Origin: Spongiactinospora rosea
GTDB taxonomy: Bacteria; Actinomycetota; Actinomycetes; Streptosporangiales; Streptosporangiaceae
Direction of reading: 5' to 3'
DNA: 64,000 bases
NCBI RefSeq assembly: GCF_003315795.1
Contig: NZ_QMEY01000029.1
Location: 44,657 to 108,656, forward strand
In this document: positions 35,287 through 42,297 of the stretch, piece by piece
Layout of the letters: every line of letters starts with the position of its first letter
Numbering within the stretch: the first letter of the stretch is position 1
The notes under the pieces: generated by a model
Databases searched by the model: none
Told to the model about the DNA's origin: nothing
Seen by the model: only the letters and a program-made list of their open reading frames with translations
Program-made: the position numbers and the translations under genes

Positions 35287-36759
35287 ATGACGTATATGCC
35301 GAACGATTCCCGTACCCGGTTCACCCGTGACAGCGCCCGCGAGTGGGACGACCTGGAGCAGATCTCCCAGATCGCCCCCGAGACGGGCGAGCTGGACCTG
35401 GAAGACCGCCAGGCGCTCCGCCGGGTGGCGGGGCTCTCCACAGAGCTCGAAGACATCACCGAGGTCGAATACCGCCGGCTCAGGCTGGAGCGGGTCGTCC
35501 TGGTGGGCGTGTGGACGCAGGGCACGGCCGCTGACGCGGACAACTCTCTGATGGAGCTGAAGCTGCTGGCCGAGACGGCGGGCTCGGAGGTCCTTGAGGG
35601 CCTGATCCAGCGCCGCCAGAAGCCCGACCCGGCGACGTACATCGGCTCGGGCAAGGCCGTGGAGCTGCGCGACGTCGTCGCCGCGACCGGCGCCGACACC
35701 GTGATCTGCGACGGTGAGCTGACCCCCGGTCAGCTCCGCCAGCTCGAAGACGTGGTCAAGGTCAAGGTGATCGACCGGACCGCGCTGATCCTGGACATCT
35801 TCGCCCAGCACGCCAAGAGCCGCGAGGGCAAGGCCCAGGTCGAGCTGGCCCAGCTCGAATACCTCATGCCGCGGCTGCGCGGCTGGGGCGGCAACCTGTC
35901 GCGCCAGGTCGGCGGCCGGGCCGCGGGCGGCGTTGGCATCGGCGGCCGTGGTCCCGGTGAGACGAAGATCGAGCTGGACCGGCGGCGCATCCGCACCCGC
36001 ATGGGCAAGCTGCGCCGCCAGATCGGCGAGATGTCCACCGCGCGCGAGACCATGCGCACCCGCAGGCGCACGCGGGAGGTCCCCGCGGTCGCCATCGCCG
36101 GCTACACCAACGCGGGCAAGTCCTCCCTGCTCAACCGGCTCACCGGAGCCGGCGTGCTGGTGGAGGACGCGCTGTTCGCCACGCTCGACCCGACCGTACG
36201 GCGGTCGCGCACGCCCGACGGCAGGCTCTTCACGATCGCCGACACCGTCGGCTTCGTCAGGCACCTGCCGCACCAGCTCATCGAGGCGTTCCGCTCGACA
36301 TTGGAGGAGGTCGGCGACGCCGACCTGATCCTGCACGTGGTGGACGGCTCCCACGCCGATCCGGAGTCCCAGCTCGCCGCGGTACGCGAAGTGCTGAGCG
36401 ACGTCGACGCCGCCGGCATCCCCGAGATCGTCGTCGTCAACAAGGCCGACGCCGCCGACCCGGTGGCGCTCGCCGCGCTCACCGCCAAGGAGCGCGGCTC
36501 CGTGGTGGTCTCCGCCCGGACCGGCGCGGGGATCGACGAGCTGATGGCCGTCATCGAGCGTGAGCTGCCCAGACTGGACCACGAGGTCCGGATGCTGGTG
36601 CCGTACGACAGGGGCGACCTGATCTCCCGCGCCCACGCGGAAGGCGAGGTGCTGTCCGTCGAGCACACCGGCGACGGCAGCATCCTGCACGCACGGGTGC
36701 TGCCCAGCCTCTTCGTGGAGCTGGAACGGCACGCCAAGCCGATGGAGATCGTAAGCTGA
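35287..36759 (+). CDS. hflX: GTPase HflX
   Basis: A ribosome-associated GTPase that splits stalled or hibernating ribosomes. The 490 residues carry the N-terminal HflX domain (LVGVWTQG ... PDPATYIGSGKAVEL ... DRTALILDIFAQHAKSREGKAQVELAQL), a linker with GIGGRGPGETKIELDRR, and the G domain: G1 GYTNAGKSSLLN (about 271), G2/G3 LFATLDPTVR and DTVGFVRHLPHQL, G4 NKAD. ATG 35287 is the most likely start; 35296 is also possible. Its position after dapF in the conserved actinobacterial block supports the name. Confidence 0.95.
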   Translation: MTYMPNDSRTRFTRDSAREWDDLEQISQIAPETGELDLEDRQALRRVAGLSTELEDITEVEYRRLRLERVVLVGVWTQGTAADADNSLMELKLLAETAGSEVLEGLIQRRQKPDPATYIGSGKAVELRDVVAATGADTVICDGELTPGQLRQLEDVVKVKVIDRTALILDIFAQHAKSREGKAQVELAQLEYLMPRLRGWGGNLSRQVGGRAAGGVGIGGRGPGETKIELDRRRIRTRMGKLRRQIGEMSTARETMRTRRRTREVPAVAIAGYTNAGKSSLLNRLTGAGVLVEDALFATLDPTVRRSRTPDGRLFTIADTVGFVRHLPHQLIEAFRSTLEEVGDADLILHVVDGSHADPESQLAAVREVLSDVDAAGIPEIVVVNKADAADPVALAALTAKERGSVVVSARTGAGIDELMAVIERELPRLDHEVRMLVPYDRGDLISRAHAEGEVLSVEHTGDGSILHARVLPSLFVELERHAKPMEIVS

Positions 36760-36767
36760 GACGGCAT

Positions 36768-36798
36768 CCTTCCGGGTCCGAGAAGGTGGCCCGGAAGG
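36768..36798 (+). terminator. hflX terminator hairpin
   Basis: A perfect 9-bp stem CCTTCCGGG (36768-36776) / CCCGGAAGG (36790-36798) with a 13-base loop begins 8 bases after the hflX stop. Confidence 0.6.
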
Positions 36799-37107
36799 GT
36801 CCGTATTGCTACTATTAGCCAAACCTTTCGACACGATTCTGGCGCGGGTTTCGTATGTCGGCTGTTGTGAGTTCTGATGCTGGTCCGCCAAGATGTGGCC
36901 TGAGATGCGCTGTCGCGTCGGCGAGCGAGGCGGGACGACCGGCCGCCCCCAGCGGGGGAGCGCAAGATCGACAGGGCGTTCTTCGCGAATAACCCTGTAC
37001 ACCGAGCCGACCTGTGAAATAACGTAACTGAACTGAAATCGCCGGATCATGATCACGGCGATACGGTCACCGCACAACCTCAAGCGGATGAGAGCAGGAG
37101 ACCCCCG
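36799..37107. other. Upstream region of the hutI transcription unit
   Basis: About 310 bases without a gene, A/T-richer than the flanks. It contains TTCGCGAA (near 36975) and the 10-bp palindrome GATCATGATC (37045-37054), either of which could be a regulator site for hut expression. GCAGGAG (37094-37100) is the ribosome binding site of the leader ORF. No -35/-10 pair is convincing. Confidence 0.35.
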
Positions 37108-37209
37108 ATGTCGTCCGGAATGCGAGCGGGCCCCCTTGGCGCCACGGCGCCCGAGCGGGCCGGGGCGCCGCTCACCCTCGGGGTTCCCGACCGGGCGGTG
37201 ATGCGATGA
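37108..37209 (+). CDS. Small leader ORF overlapping hutI
   Basis: A 33-codon frame with ATG 37108 preceded by GCAGGAG at good spacing. It encodes a Pro/Ala/Arg-rich peptide (MSSGMRAGPLGATAPERAGA, then PLTLGVPDRAVMR) with GC-rich third codon positions. Its stop overlaps the hutI ATG as ATGA (37206-37209), so translation of hutI, which has no ribosome binding site of its own nearby, is probably coupled to it. There is no resemblance to a known peptide. It could be a regulatory leader or simply a translation enhancer. Confidence 0.45.
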   Translation: MSSGMRAGPLGATAPERAGAPLTLGVPDRAVMR

Positions 37210-38420
37210 CCGTTCGCCTGCTGACCAACATCGGTCGGCTCTGGACCGGGAACGACGTGTGCAGCAACGCCGCGATCCTGGTCCACAACGATCGCATCGC
37301 CTGGGTGGGCCGCGCGGCCGACCTGCCGCAGAGCGTGCCCGGAGTCGTCGACGACATCGTCGACGTCGACCATGTGGAGAACCTCGGCGGCGCCCTGGTG
37401 ACTCCCGGCCTCATCGACGCCCACACCCACCCCGTCTACGCGGGCAACCGCTACGCCGAGATGGCGATGCGGTCCGGCGGCTCCTCGTCGAGCGCCATCA
37501 ACGCCGCGGGCGGCGGCATCGGCTCCACCGTGACGGTGACCCGCGGCACCGACCCCTGGACTCTTTGCAACGGCGTACGCGAGCGCCTGCGCGACTGGCT
37601 GCTCAACGGCACCACGACCGTCGAGGCCAAGACCGGCTACCACCTCACCCGCGACGGCGAGCTGGCCGACATCCGGCTGCTGCGCGAGCTGGAGAAGGAG
37701 CCGATGATGCCGCGCATCCACGCGACCTTCCTGGCCGCGCACGTCGTGCCGCCGGAATACTTCGGCCGCCAGCGCGACTACGTCGAGGCGGTCGGCTCCT
37801 GGTGCGGCGACGCCGCGGCGGCCGGTGCCGACAGCGTCGACGTCTACTGCGACGAAGGCCACTTCACCACCGAGGAGGCGCGCTGGGTGCTCGCCTCCGG
37901 CCGCAACGTGGGCCTGCTGCCGCGCATCCACGCCGGCGCCTACAGCAGGCGCGGCGCCGTCCAGCTCGCGGCCGAGCTCGGCTGCGCCTCCGCCGACCTG
38001 CTGCACCACACCTCCGACGAGGACATCGCGGTCCTCGGCCGCTACGGCATCCCCGCCGTCGTCTGCCCCGCCACCGCGATGCAGCACGGCATGGGCGCCA
38101 TGCCACCGGTCCGCCGCATGATCGCCCAAGGCGTCCCGATCGCCCTCGGCAGCGACCACAACCCCGGCCACTGCGGCATCACCTCCATGGCGCTGGTGAT
38201 CAGCCTGGCCGTCTCCGCCTTCGGCATGAGCGTCAACGACGCCCTCCGCGCGGCCACCCTCGGCGGCGCCACCGTCCTGAGCGCCCCTGACCGCGGCGTC
38301 CTCGCCCCCGGCCGCCTCGCCGACATCGTCCAATGGGACGCCGACCACGAGGGCGCCTTCGCCTGGTCCTTCGGCCTCAAGCCCAAGCGCGTCTGGAGCG
38401 GCGGCACCCCCGTCCAGTAA
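37206..38420 (+). CDS. hutI: Imidazolonepropionase
   Basis: Opens the ring of 4-imidazolone-5-propionate to N-formimino-glutamate in histidine degradation. The 404-residue amidohydrolase has metal-binding DAHTHPVYAGNR, GTTTVEAKTGYHL, HATFLAAHVVPPEY, DVYCDEGHF, the later His in LPRIHAGAYS, and the catalytic GSDHNPGHC. Length is typical of HutI. No other hut gene (hutH, hutU, hutG) is in the window, so the pathway is split. The start overlaps the upstream leader ORF. Confidence 0.94.
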   Translation: MTVRLLTNIGRLWTGNDVCSNAAILVHNDRIAWVGRAADLPQSVPGVVDDIVDVDHVENLGGALVTPGLIDAHTHPVYAGNRYAEMAMRSGGSSSSAINAAGGGIGSTVTVTRGTDPWTLCNGVRERLRDWLLNGTTTVEAKTGYHLTRDGELADIRLLRELEKEPMMPRIHATFLAAHVVPPEYFGRQRDYVEAVGSWCGDAAAAGADSVDVYCDEGHFTTEEARWVLASGRNVGLLPRIHAGAYSRRGAVQLAAELGCASADLLHHTSDEDIAVLGRYGIPAVVCPATAMQHGMGAMPPVRRMIAQGVPIALGSDHNPGHCGITSMALVISLAVSAFGMSVNDALRAATLGGATVLSAPDRGVLAPGRLADIVQWDADHEGAFAWSFGLKPKRVWSGGTPVQ

Positions 38421-38689
38421 CACGAGCCACACCCGCCCTCGACGACGGCACCGGATCAGACAGCCACGAGCGGCGGTCCGGGCACAAGCCCATCGACCGG
38501 ACCCCGTAGGGCGTACGCCCGCAAGGCGATCCCTCCGCGCTGCCTGACCGCCACCTCGCCCCGCCGGGGCATCTCCCGCTCCCCATGCCCCTCCCACGCC
38601 GCCGACACTGGAGTCCGATCCGGCGATCCTCCCAGAGACCCCCTGACGGCCGCCAGCTTCGTGCGGGGACAGCCCAGCGCCGACACGTG

Positions 38690-39482
38690 ATCCAGTTCCG
38701 TTGCTCTAGACGTGGTGGACCGTTGTGGCCTACGAGCTCGATCGTGTGGGCCGACACGGATGGTCTGGGCCGATGCCGGCGCCGTTCGGATACTGCCACT
38801 TGCTGGCTACCGCAAAACGACGTGTGACCCATTGCTCTGTGCCGTAGGTGTGGCAGCCGGTCATCGTAATGAGTTCGCTCGCGTGAGCTGGCACCCATGT
38901 TCGCGGCTGACCGGATCGGCGGCGGGAGAGGACGTGAAGGTCAGCGTTGCGCGAGTACCGCAGCTCGCCGGTTACCGCAGCGCCGATGTCTGATCCGGTT
39001 CCTTTGCTTGGGTGCGGCAGTCCGTTGTGGTCCATGAGTTCGATCGCGTGGGGCGGCAGCGTTGTCGATGTCGATCTGTGATCCAATCCTCCTGCCGCGG
39101 CATGGCAGCCCGCCATCGTTCACAGAGTTGATCGTGAGCTGTGCGGGCCGACCGGATCGGTGGATCGCGTCCTGCGGAGTGGTAGAACTTTCCCTCGCAG
39201 CCGGAGTGGAAGACCTGAACGATGTCCCATTTGAGCGTTTCCATTTGGACCACTCGGCGGGGCACCACCAGCTTCCAGTTGCCGCAACGCTGATCCGGTT
39301 CACTGCCCTGGGCGTGGCAGCCATCGTCCGCAGGCTTGATCGCGTAGGCAGCACCGATGCCCGTGGCGGCACGGTCGGGGATGTCAGCGTCGTGCAGGTA
39401 CCGCAGCTTGCCGGTTGCCGCAACGCTCATGTTTGATTTCTGTAGTCCGCCATTATCCACAGGCATGATCGTGCGACTTGGC
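38690..39482 (-). repeat. Degenerate tandem module array upstream of comEA
   Basis: A module of the type GATCC(G/A)(G/A)TT... GTGGCAG(C/T)C ... GAG(T/C)T(C/T)GATCG(C/T)GTG recurs at about 38690, 38826, 38992, 39080, 39293 and 39434. A second module, GTACCGCAGCT(T/C)GCCGGTT(G/A)CCGCA, sits between copies at about 38791, 38955, 39262 and 39397. Spacing varies from 88 to 213 bases, so the array has suffered insertions and deletions. Consecutive copies share roughly 70-80 percent by eye. Confidence 0.6.
39161..39270 (-). repeat. Dispersed ~110-bp element, copy 1
   Basis: Read on the minus strand it runs CGCCGAGTGGTCCAAATGG ... GGGAAAG ... TACCACTCCGCAGG and CGCGATC. The same order of blocks is found at 43715-43818 and 62941-63050, both on the plus strand. 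Confidence 0.55.
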
Positions 39483-39547
39483 AGGGTTATCCCCAGAACG
39501 CCGTTCGGCGCCGAAACGGCGGTCGCTAGCCGCTTAACCTGCGCTGC

Positions 39548-42244
39548 ATGGCGAATTCACAATCTGCCCACACGACTCCGGAGGCGAGACTGCTGGGCCT
39601 CCTGCCTCCATCCCGGCGCGCCCGGCCGCAGGCGGTGGAGGCCGGAGATCACGAGCAGTCGGGACCGACGACGCCCGAGTGGGACTGGCCTCCGGCGGGC
39701 AGGCCGGGCCTGGTCGGTGACGCGGCCGGAGTACAGGAGGACGATCCCCCTCGAAAGAGTGGGGCAGAGCGGCTTCCTCGGGTGGATCCGGCTCCGGCAA
39801 CGGGGGTGCGGCGGGCCGGACAGAAAGGGCTCCCCTGGAACCACCCCGTTCCGCCCGACACGGTGGAGGGGGATTTCGCTTGGACGCGAGCGTTCGATCG
39901 TCGTGAGTCGACAGAGACGCATGGGGTTCGTTCTGAGGGGTTTTCGCCGCGGTGGGGCAAGGCGGAGCGGACGGGCGCCGGAGAGGCCCTGTGGGGGCAG
40001 CAGGCGACGCCGGGATGGGACTGGGCCTGGCCCGAGGCGGCGGAGGTGGACCAGCGACCACAAGCTCCAAGGGCGAAGAAGCGGGACAAGGCCCGACGAA
40101 GACGAGAGAAACGGCCAGAGCCACCATCGAAGCACGGCGGCCGACGAGGGTGGTTTCGACGCCGACGGGCCGGTGACTTCGCACATCAAGAGGACACCGA
40201 TAGTCCCAAGGTTTCAGTGGACTCCAGGGGGCGCCCCGCTGAACCAGCGGATCTCGAGGACCTCCCGGGTGAGCGGACGGGATTCAATGATCTTCCCTCT
40301 GAGCCCCTGGGCCCGAGGGGTCTGTCCCGTGAGCCGACGCCTCATGGAGGTATCGCAGACGAACCGATGAGCCCTCAGGATCTTCCTGTTCTGTCGGCGC
40401 GCTTCACAGGTCGCTCCAGTGGATCGGCGGACCTTGGGGGCGTTCCAGATGAATGGACAGGCTCCGATGATCACCCTGATCAGCCGCTGAGCTTCGGGGG
40501 CCGGCCTGATGGATCGGTGGATCTTCGAGGTGCGCCGGACGGGGTAGCGGGCTCTCGGGATCGTTATCTCGTGTCGACGGCCTTCGATGGTAGGTCCGGT
40601 GGGTCGGCCGACGTTGGAGACGCACCGAATAGGTGGACGGGCTCCGATGATCTTCCTGAAGGGCTGACCCGCTTAGGGAATCGGCTCGGTCGGTCGGTGG
40701 ATCTTGGGGGCATCCCGGACGGCTTGGCGGGCTCTCGGGATCGTCATGTTGTGTCGGCGGCGTTCGGCGGGCGGTCCGGTGGGTCGGCGGGTCTTAGGGA
40801 TGCGCCGGATGAGTGGCCGGGCTCTGGCGATCTACCTGAAGAGCCGGGGGGCTTCGGGGGTCGGCCTGGTGGATCGGTGGATCTTGGGGGCATCCCGGAC
40901 GGGCTGGCGGGGCCTGGGGATCGTCATGTTGTGTCGGCGGCGTTCGGCGGGCGGTCCGGTGGGTCGGCGGGCCTTGGAGATGCGCTGGATGAGTGGCCGG
41001 GCTCTGGCGATCTACCTGGAGAGCCGGGGGGCTTCGGGGGCCGGCCTGGTGGGTCTGTGGGCCTTCGAGGTGCGCCGGACGGGCTGGCGGGCTCTCGGGA
41101 TCATCAGGTCGTCTCGGCTGGCTTTGGCGGCCGGTCCGGTTGGGCGGCTGTCTATGAGAGCGTTCCGGATGAGCCGGTGGACCCCCAGGACCTTTCTGTT
41201 GGATCGCTGGGTTCGGGAGGTCGGTCCGATAGGGCGGTGGTGCTTGGCGGCATTTCGGATGAGCCGGTGGGCTTTGAGGACTTCTCCGATGAGCTGCCGG
41301 GCTTTACCGACAGGTCTCGTGGATCGGCGGTGCTCGGGGGTGGCCTGGAGGATCGCCGGGATCCCTTTGTGCTGGCGGGTTCGGGAAGCCGGGCCGCTGG
41401 GGCGGTGGAGTTCGAGGGCATCCCAGATGAATTTGTGGACTCTGACGGGTCAGCGGGCTTCGCGGCACCGAGCGACACCTGGGAACGGGTGGATCGCGAG
41501 GATCGACGGGCTTCAAAGGCGTCGATGACCCACGATGAGCGAGCGCCGGCCGTGCGGCCACCGCGGCCGCTCAGTGAGACGCTTCGCTCGACGATCGCCG
41601 CCAATGAAGTGGCGCTCAAGCTCGACAGCCCCAAGGCGCGCCTGCTGCTTCTTCTCGGATTAGGGGCGGCGCTGGCCGGTGGCTTTTACTTATGGCGGTC
41701 GCAACCTGTGGCCGAGCCGCTGCCACCACTGCCCACCGGGGCGGTGCGTCCTGTCGCCCTGCCCTCTTCACCGGTCTCTCGCTCTCCAGCGGCCGCCGAG
41801 GTGACAGTGCATGTGGCAGGCAAGGTGCGAAGACCGGGCGTCTTCACCCTGCCCGATGGCAGCCGGGTGGAAGACGCGGTCGCCGCCGCAGGCGGCCCCA
41901 AAAGAGGTGTCGCCACCGATTCGATCAACCTCGCCCGGCGCCTGATGGACGGCGAGCAGATCATCGTCGGCGGCCCGCCCGTCGCCCACGCGCCCGCTCA
42001 AGTACCCGCGCCCGATGCCCCAGGTGTCCCAAGGGAGTCCGGCCTGCCTGGCGCGTTGATCGACCTGAACACGGCCACCGTCGAGCAACTCGATGTCTTA
42101 CCCGGCGTCGGCGAGGTGCTGGCGCGGCGCATCGTCGACTACCGCACTGCTAACGGCGGCTTCCGGACCGTGGACCAGCTCCAGGAGGTCTCTGGCATCG
42201 GCGACAGCAAGTTCGCCGACATCAAGGACAAAGTCCGCGTGTGA
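39548..42244 (+). CDS. comEA: ComEA-type DNA-binding competence protein with giant repeat-rich N-terminus
   Basis: ComEA binds DNA at the membrane for uptake. The recognisable part is C-terminal: a membrane helix (about 697-716, ARLLLLLGLGAALAGGFYLW), an SLBB domain (about 751-808, VTVHVAGKVRRPGVFTLP ... RRLMDGEQIIV) and a helix-hairpin-helix domain (about 836-898, IDLNTATVEQLDVLPGVGEVLARRI, then VSGIGDSKFADIKD). Normal ComEA is 200-300 residues; this frame is 898, of which about 224-644 is a Gly/Ser/Asp/Pro-rich repeat. Residues 1-220 are charged and low-complexity. ATG 39548 has no good ribosome binding site, so a later start is possible. The stop overlaps the first in-frame GTG of comEC. 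Confidence 0.88.
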   Translation: MANSQSAHTTPEARLLGLLPPSRRARPQAVEAGDHEQSGPTTPEWDWPPAGRPGLVGDAAGVQEDDPPRKSGAERLPRVDPAPATGVRRAGQKGLPWNHPVPPDTVEGDFAWTRAFDRRESTETHGVRSEGFSPRWGKAERTGAGEALWGQQATPGWDWAWPEAAEVDQRPQAPRAKKRDKARRRREKRPEPPSKHGGRRGWFRRRRAGDFAHQEDTDSPKVSVDSRGRPAEPADLEDLPGERTGFNDLPSEPLGPRGLSREPTPHGGIADEPMSPQDLPVLSARFTGRSSGSADLGGVPDEWTGSDDHPDQPLSFGGRPDGSVDLRGAPDGVAGSRDRYLVSTAFDGRSGGSADVGDAPNRWTGSDDLPEGLTRLGNRLGRSVDLGGIPDGLAGSRDRHVVSAAFGGRSGGSAGLRDAPDEWPGSGDLPEEPGGFGGRPGGSVDLGGIPDGLAGPGDRHVVSAAFGGRSGGSAGLGDALDEWPGSGDLPGEPGGFGGRPGGSVGLRGAPDGLAGSRDHQVVSAGFGGRSGWAAVYESVPDEPVDPQDLSVGSLGSGGRSDRAVVLGGISDEPVGFEDFSDELPGFTDRSRGSAVLGGGLEDRRDPFVLAGSGSRAAGAVEFEGIPDEFVDSDGSAGFAAPSDTWERVDREDRRASKASMTHDERAPAVRPPRPLSETLRSTIAANEVALKLDSPKARLLLLLGLGAALAGGFYLWRSQPVAEPLPPLPTGAVRPVALPSSPVSRSPAAAEVTVHVAGKVRRPGVFTLPDGSRVEDAVAAAGGPKRGVATDSINLARRLMDGEQIIVGGPPVAHAPAQVPAPDAPGVPRESGLPGALIDLNTATVEQLDVLPGVGEVLARRIVDYRTANGGFRTVDQLQEVSGIGDSKFADIKDKVRV
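40220..41480 (+). repeat. 180-bp (60-residue) tandem repeat inside comEA
   Basis: Units start at about 40501, 40681, 40861 and 41041, exactly 180 bases apart, with more diverged copies on both sides. Each encodes two related 30-residue halves, of the type GFGGRPGGSVDLGGIPDGLA and AFGGRSGGSAGLGDAPDEWP. The central two units are nearly identical. All unit lengths are multiples of three, so the frame is kept. Confidence 0.85.
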
Positions 42245-42284
42245 CACCACCTCGCGTACACCGGTGTCTTCAGCGAGCTCGACG

Positions 42285-42293
42285 AAAGGAGGT
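42285..42293 (+). promoter_or_regulatory. Consensus ribosome binding site setting the comEC start
   Basis: AAAGGAGGT is a perfect complement of the 16S rRNA 3' end and ends five bases before TTG 42298. It indicates that comEC starts at this TTG, not at the GTG 42241 that overlaps the comEA stop. Confidence 0.75.
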
Positions 42294-42297
42294 CCGC

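Larger units (their letters stand above)
38421..39547. other. 1.1-kb noncoding region with degenerate repeat array
   Basis: No gene is supported between hutI and comEA. 38421-38680 shows nothing distinctive. From about 38690 the sequence is a string of diverged repeat modules (listed separately), and one copy of the dispersed element found again in comEC and at 62.9 kb is embedded at 39161-39270 in minus orientation. Frames open on either strand only repeat the modules. Confidence 0.5.

Noticed and set aside
36768..37060. Riboswitch or tRNA gene between hflX and hutI
   Set aside because: Apart from the terminator and small palindromes, no cloverleaf, conserved loop or known aptamer pattern could be traced.
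38377..39466. Minus-strand frames of 128-173 codons between hutI and comEA
   Set aside because: Their sequence only mirrors the DNA repeat modules; frames change between modules and no start signals or domains are seen.
39548..42244. Reading comEA repeats as an adhesin or collagen-like surface protein
   Set aside because: The repeats precede the membrane helix and have no signal peptide, Gly-X-Y pattern or sorting motif.
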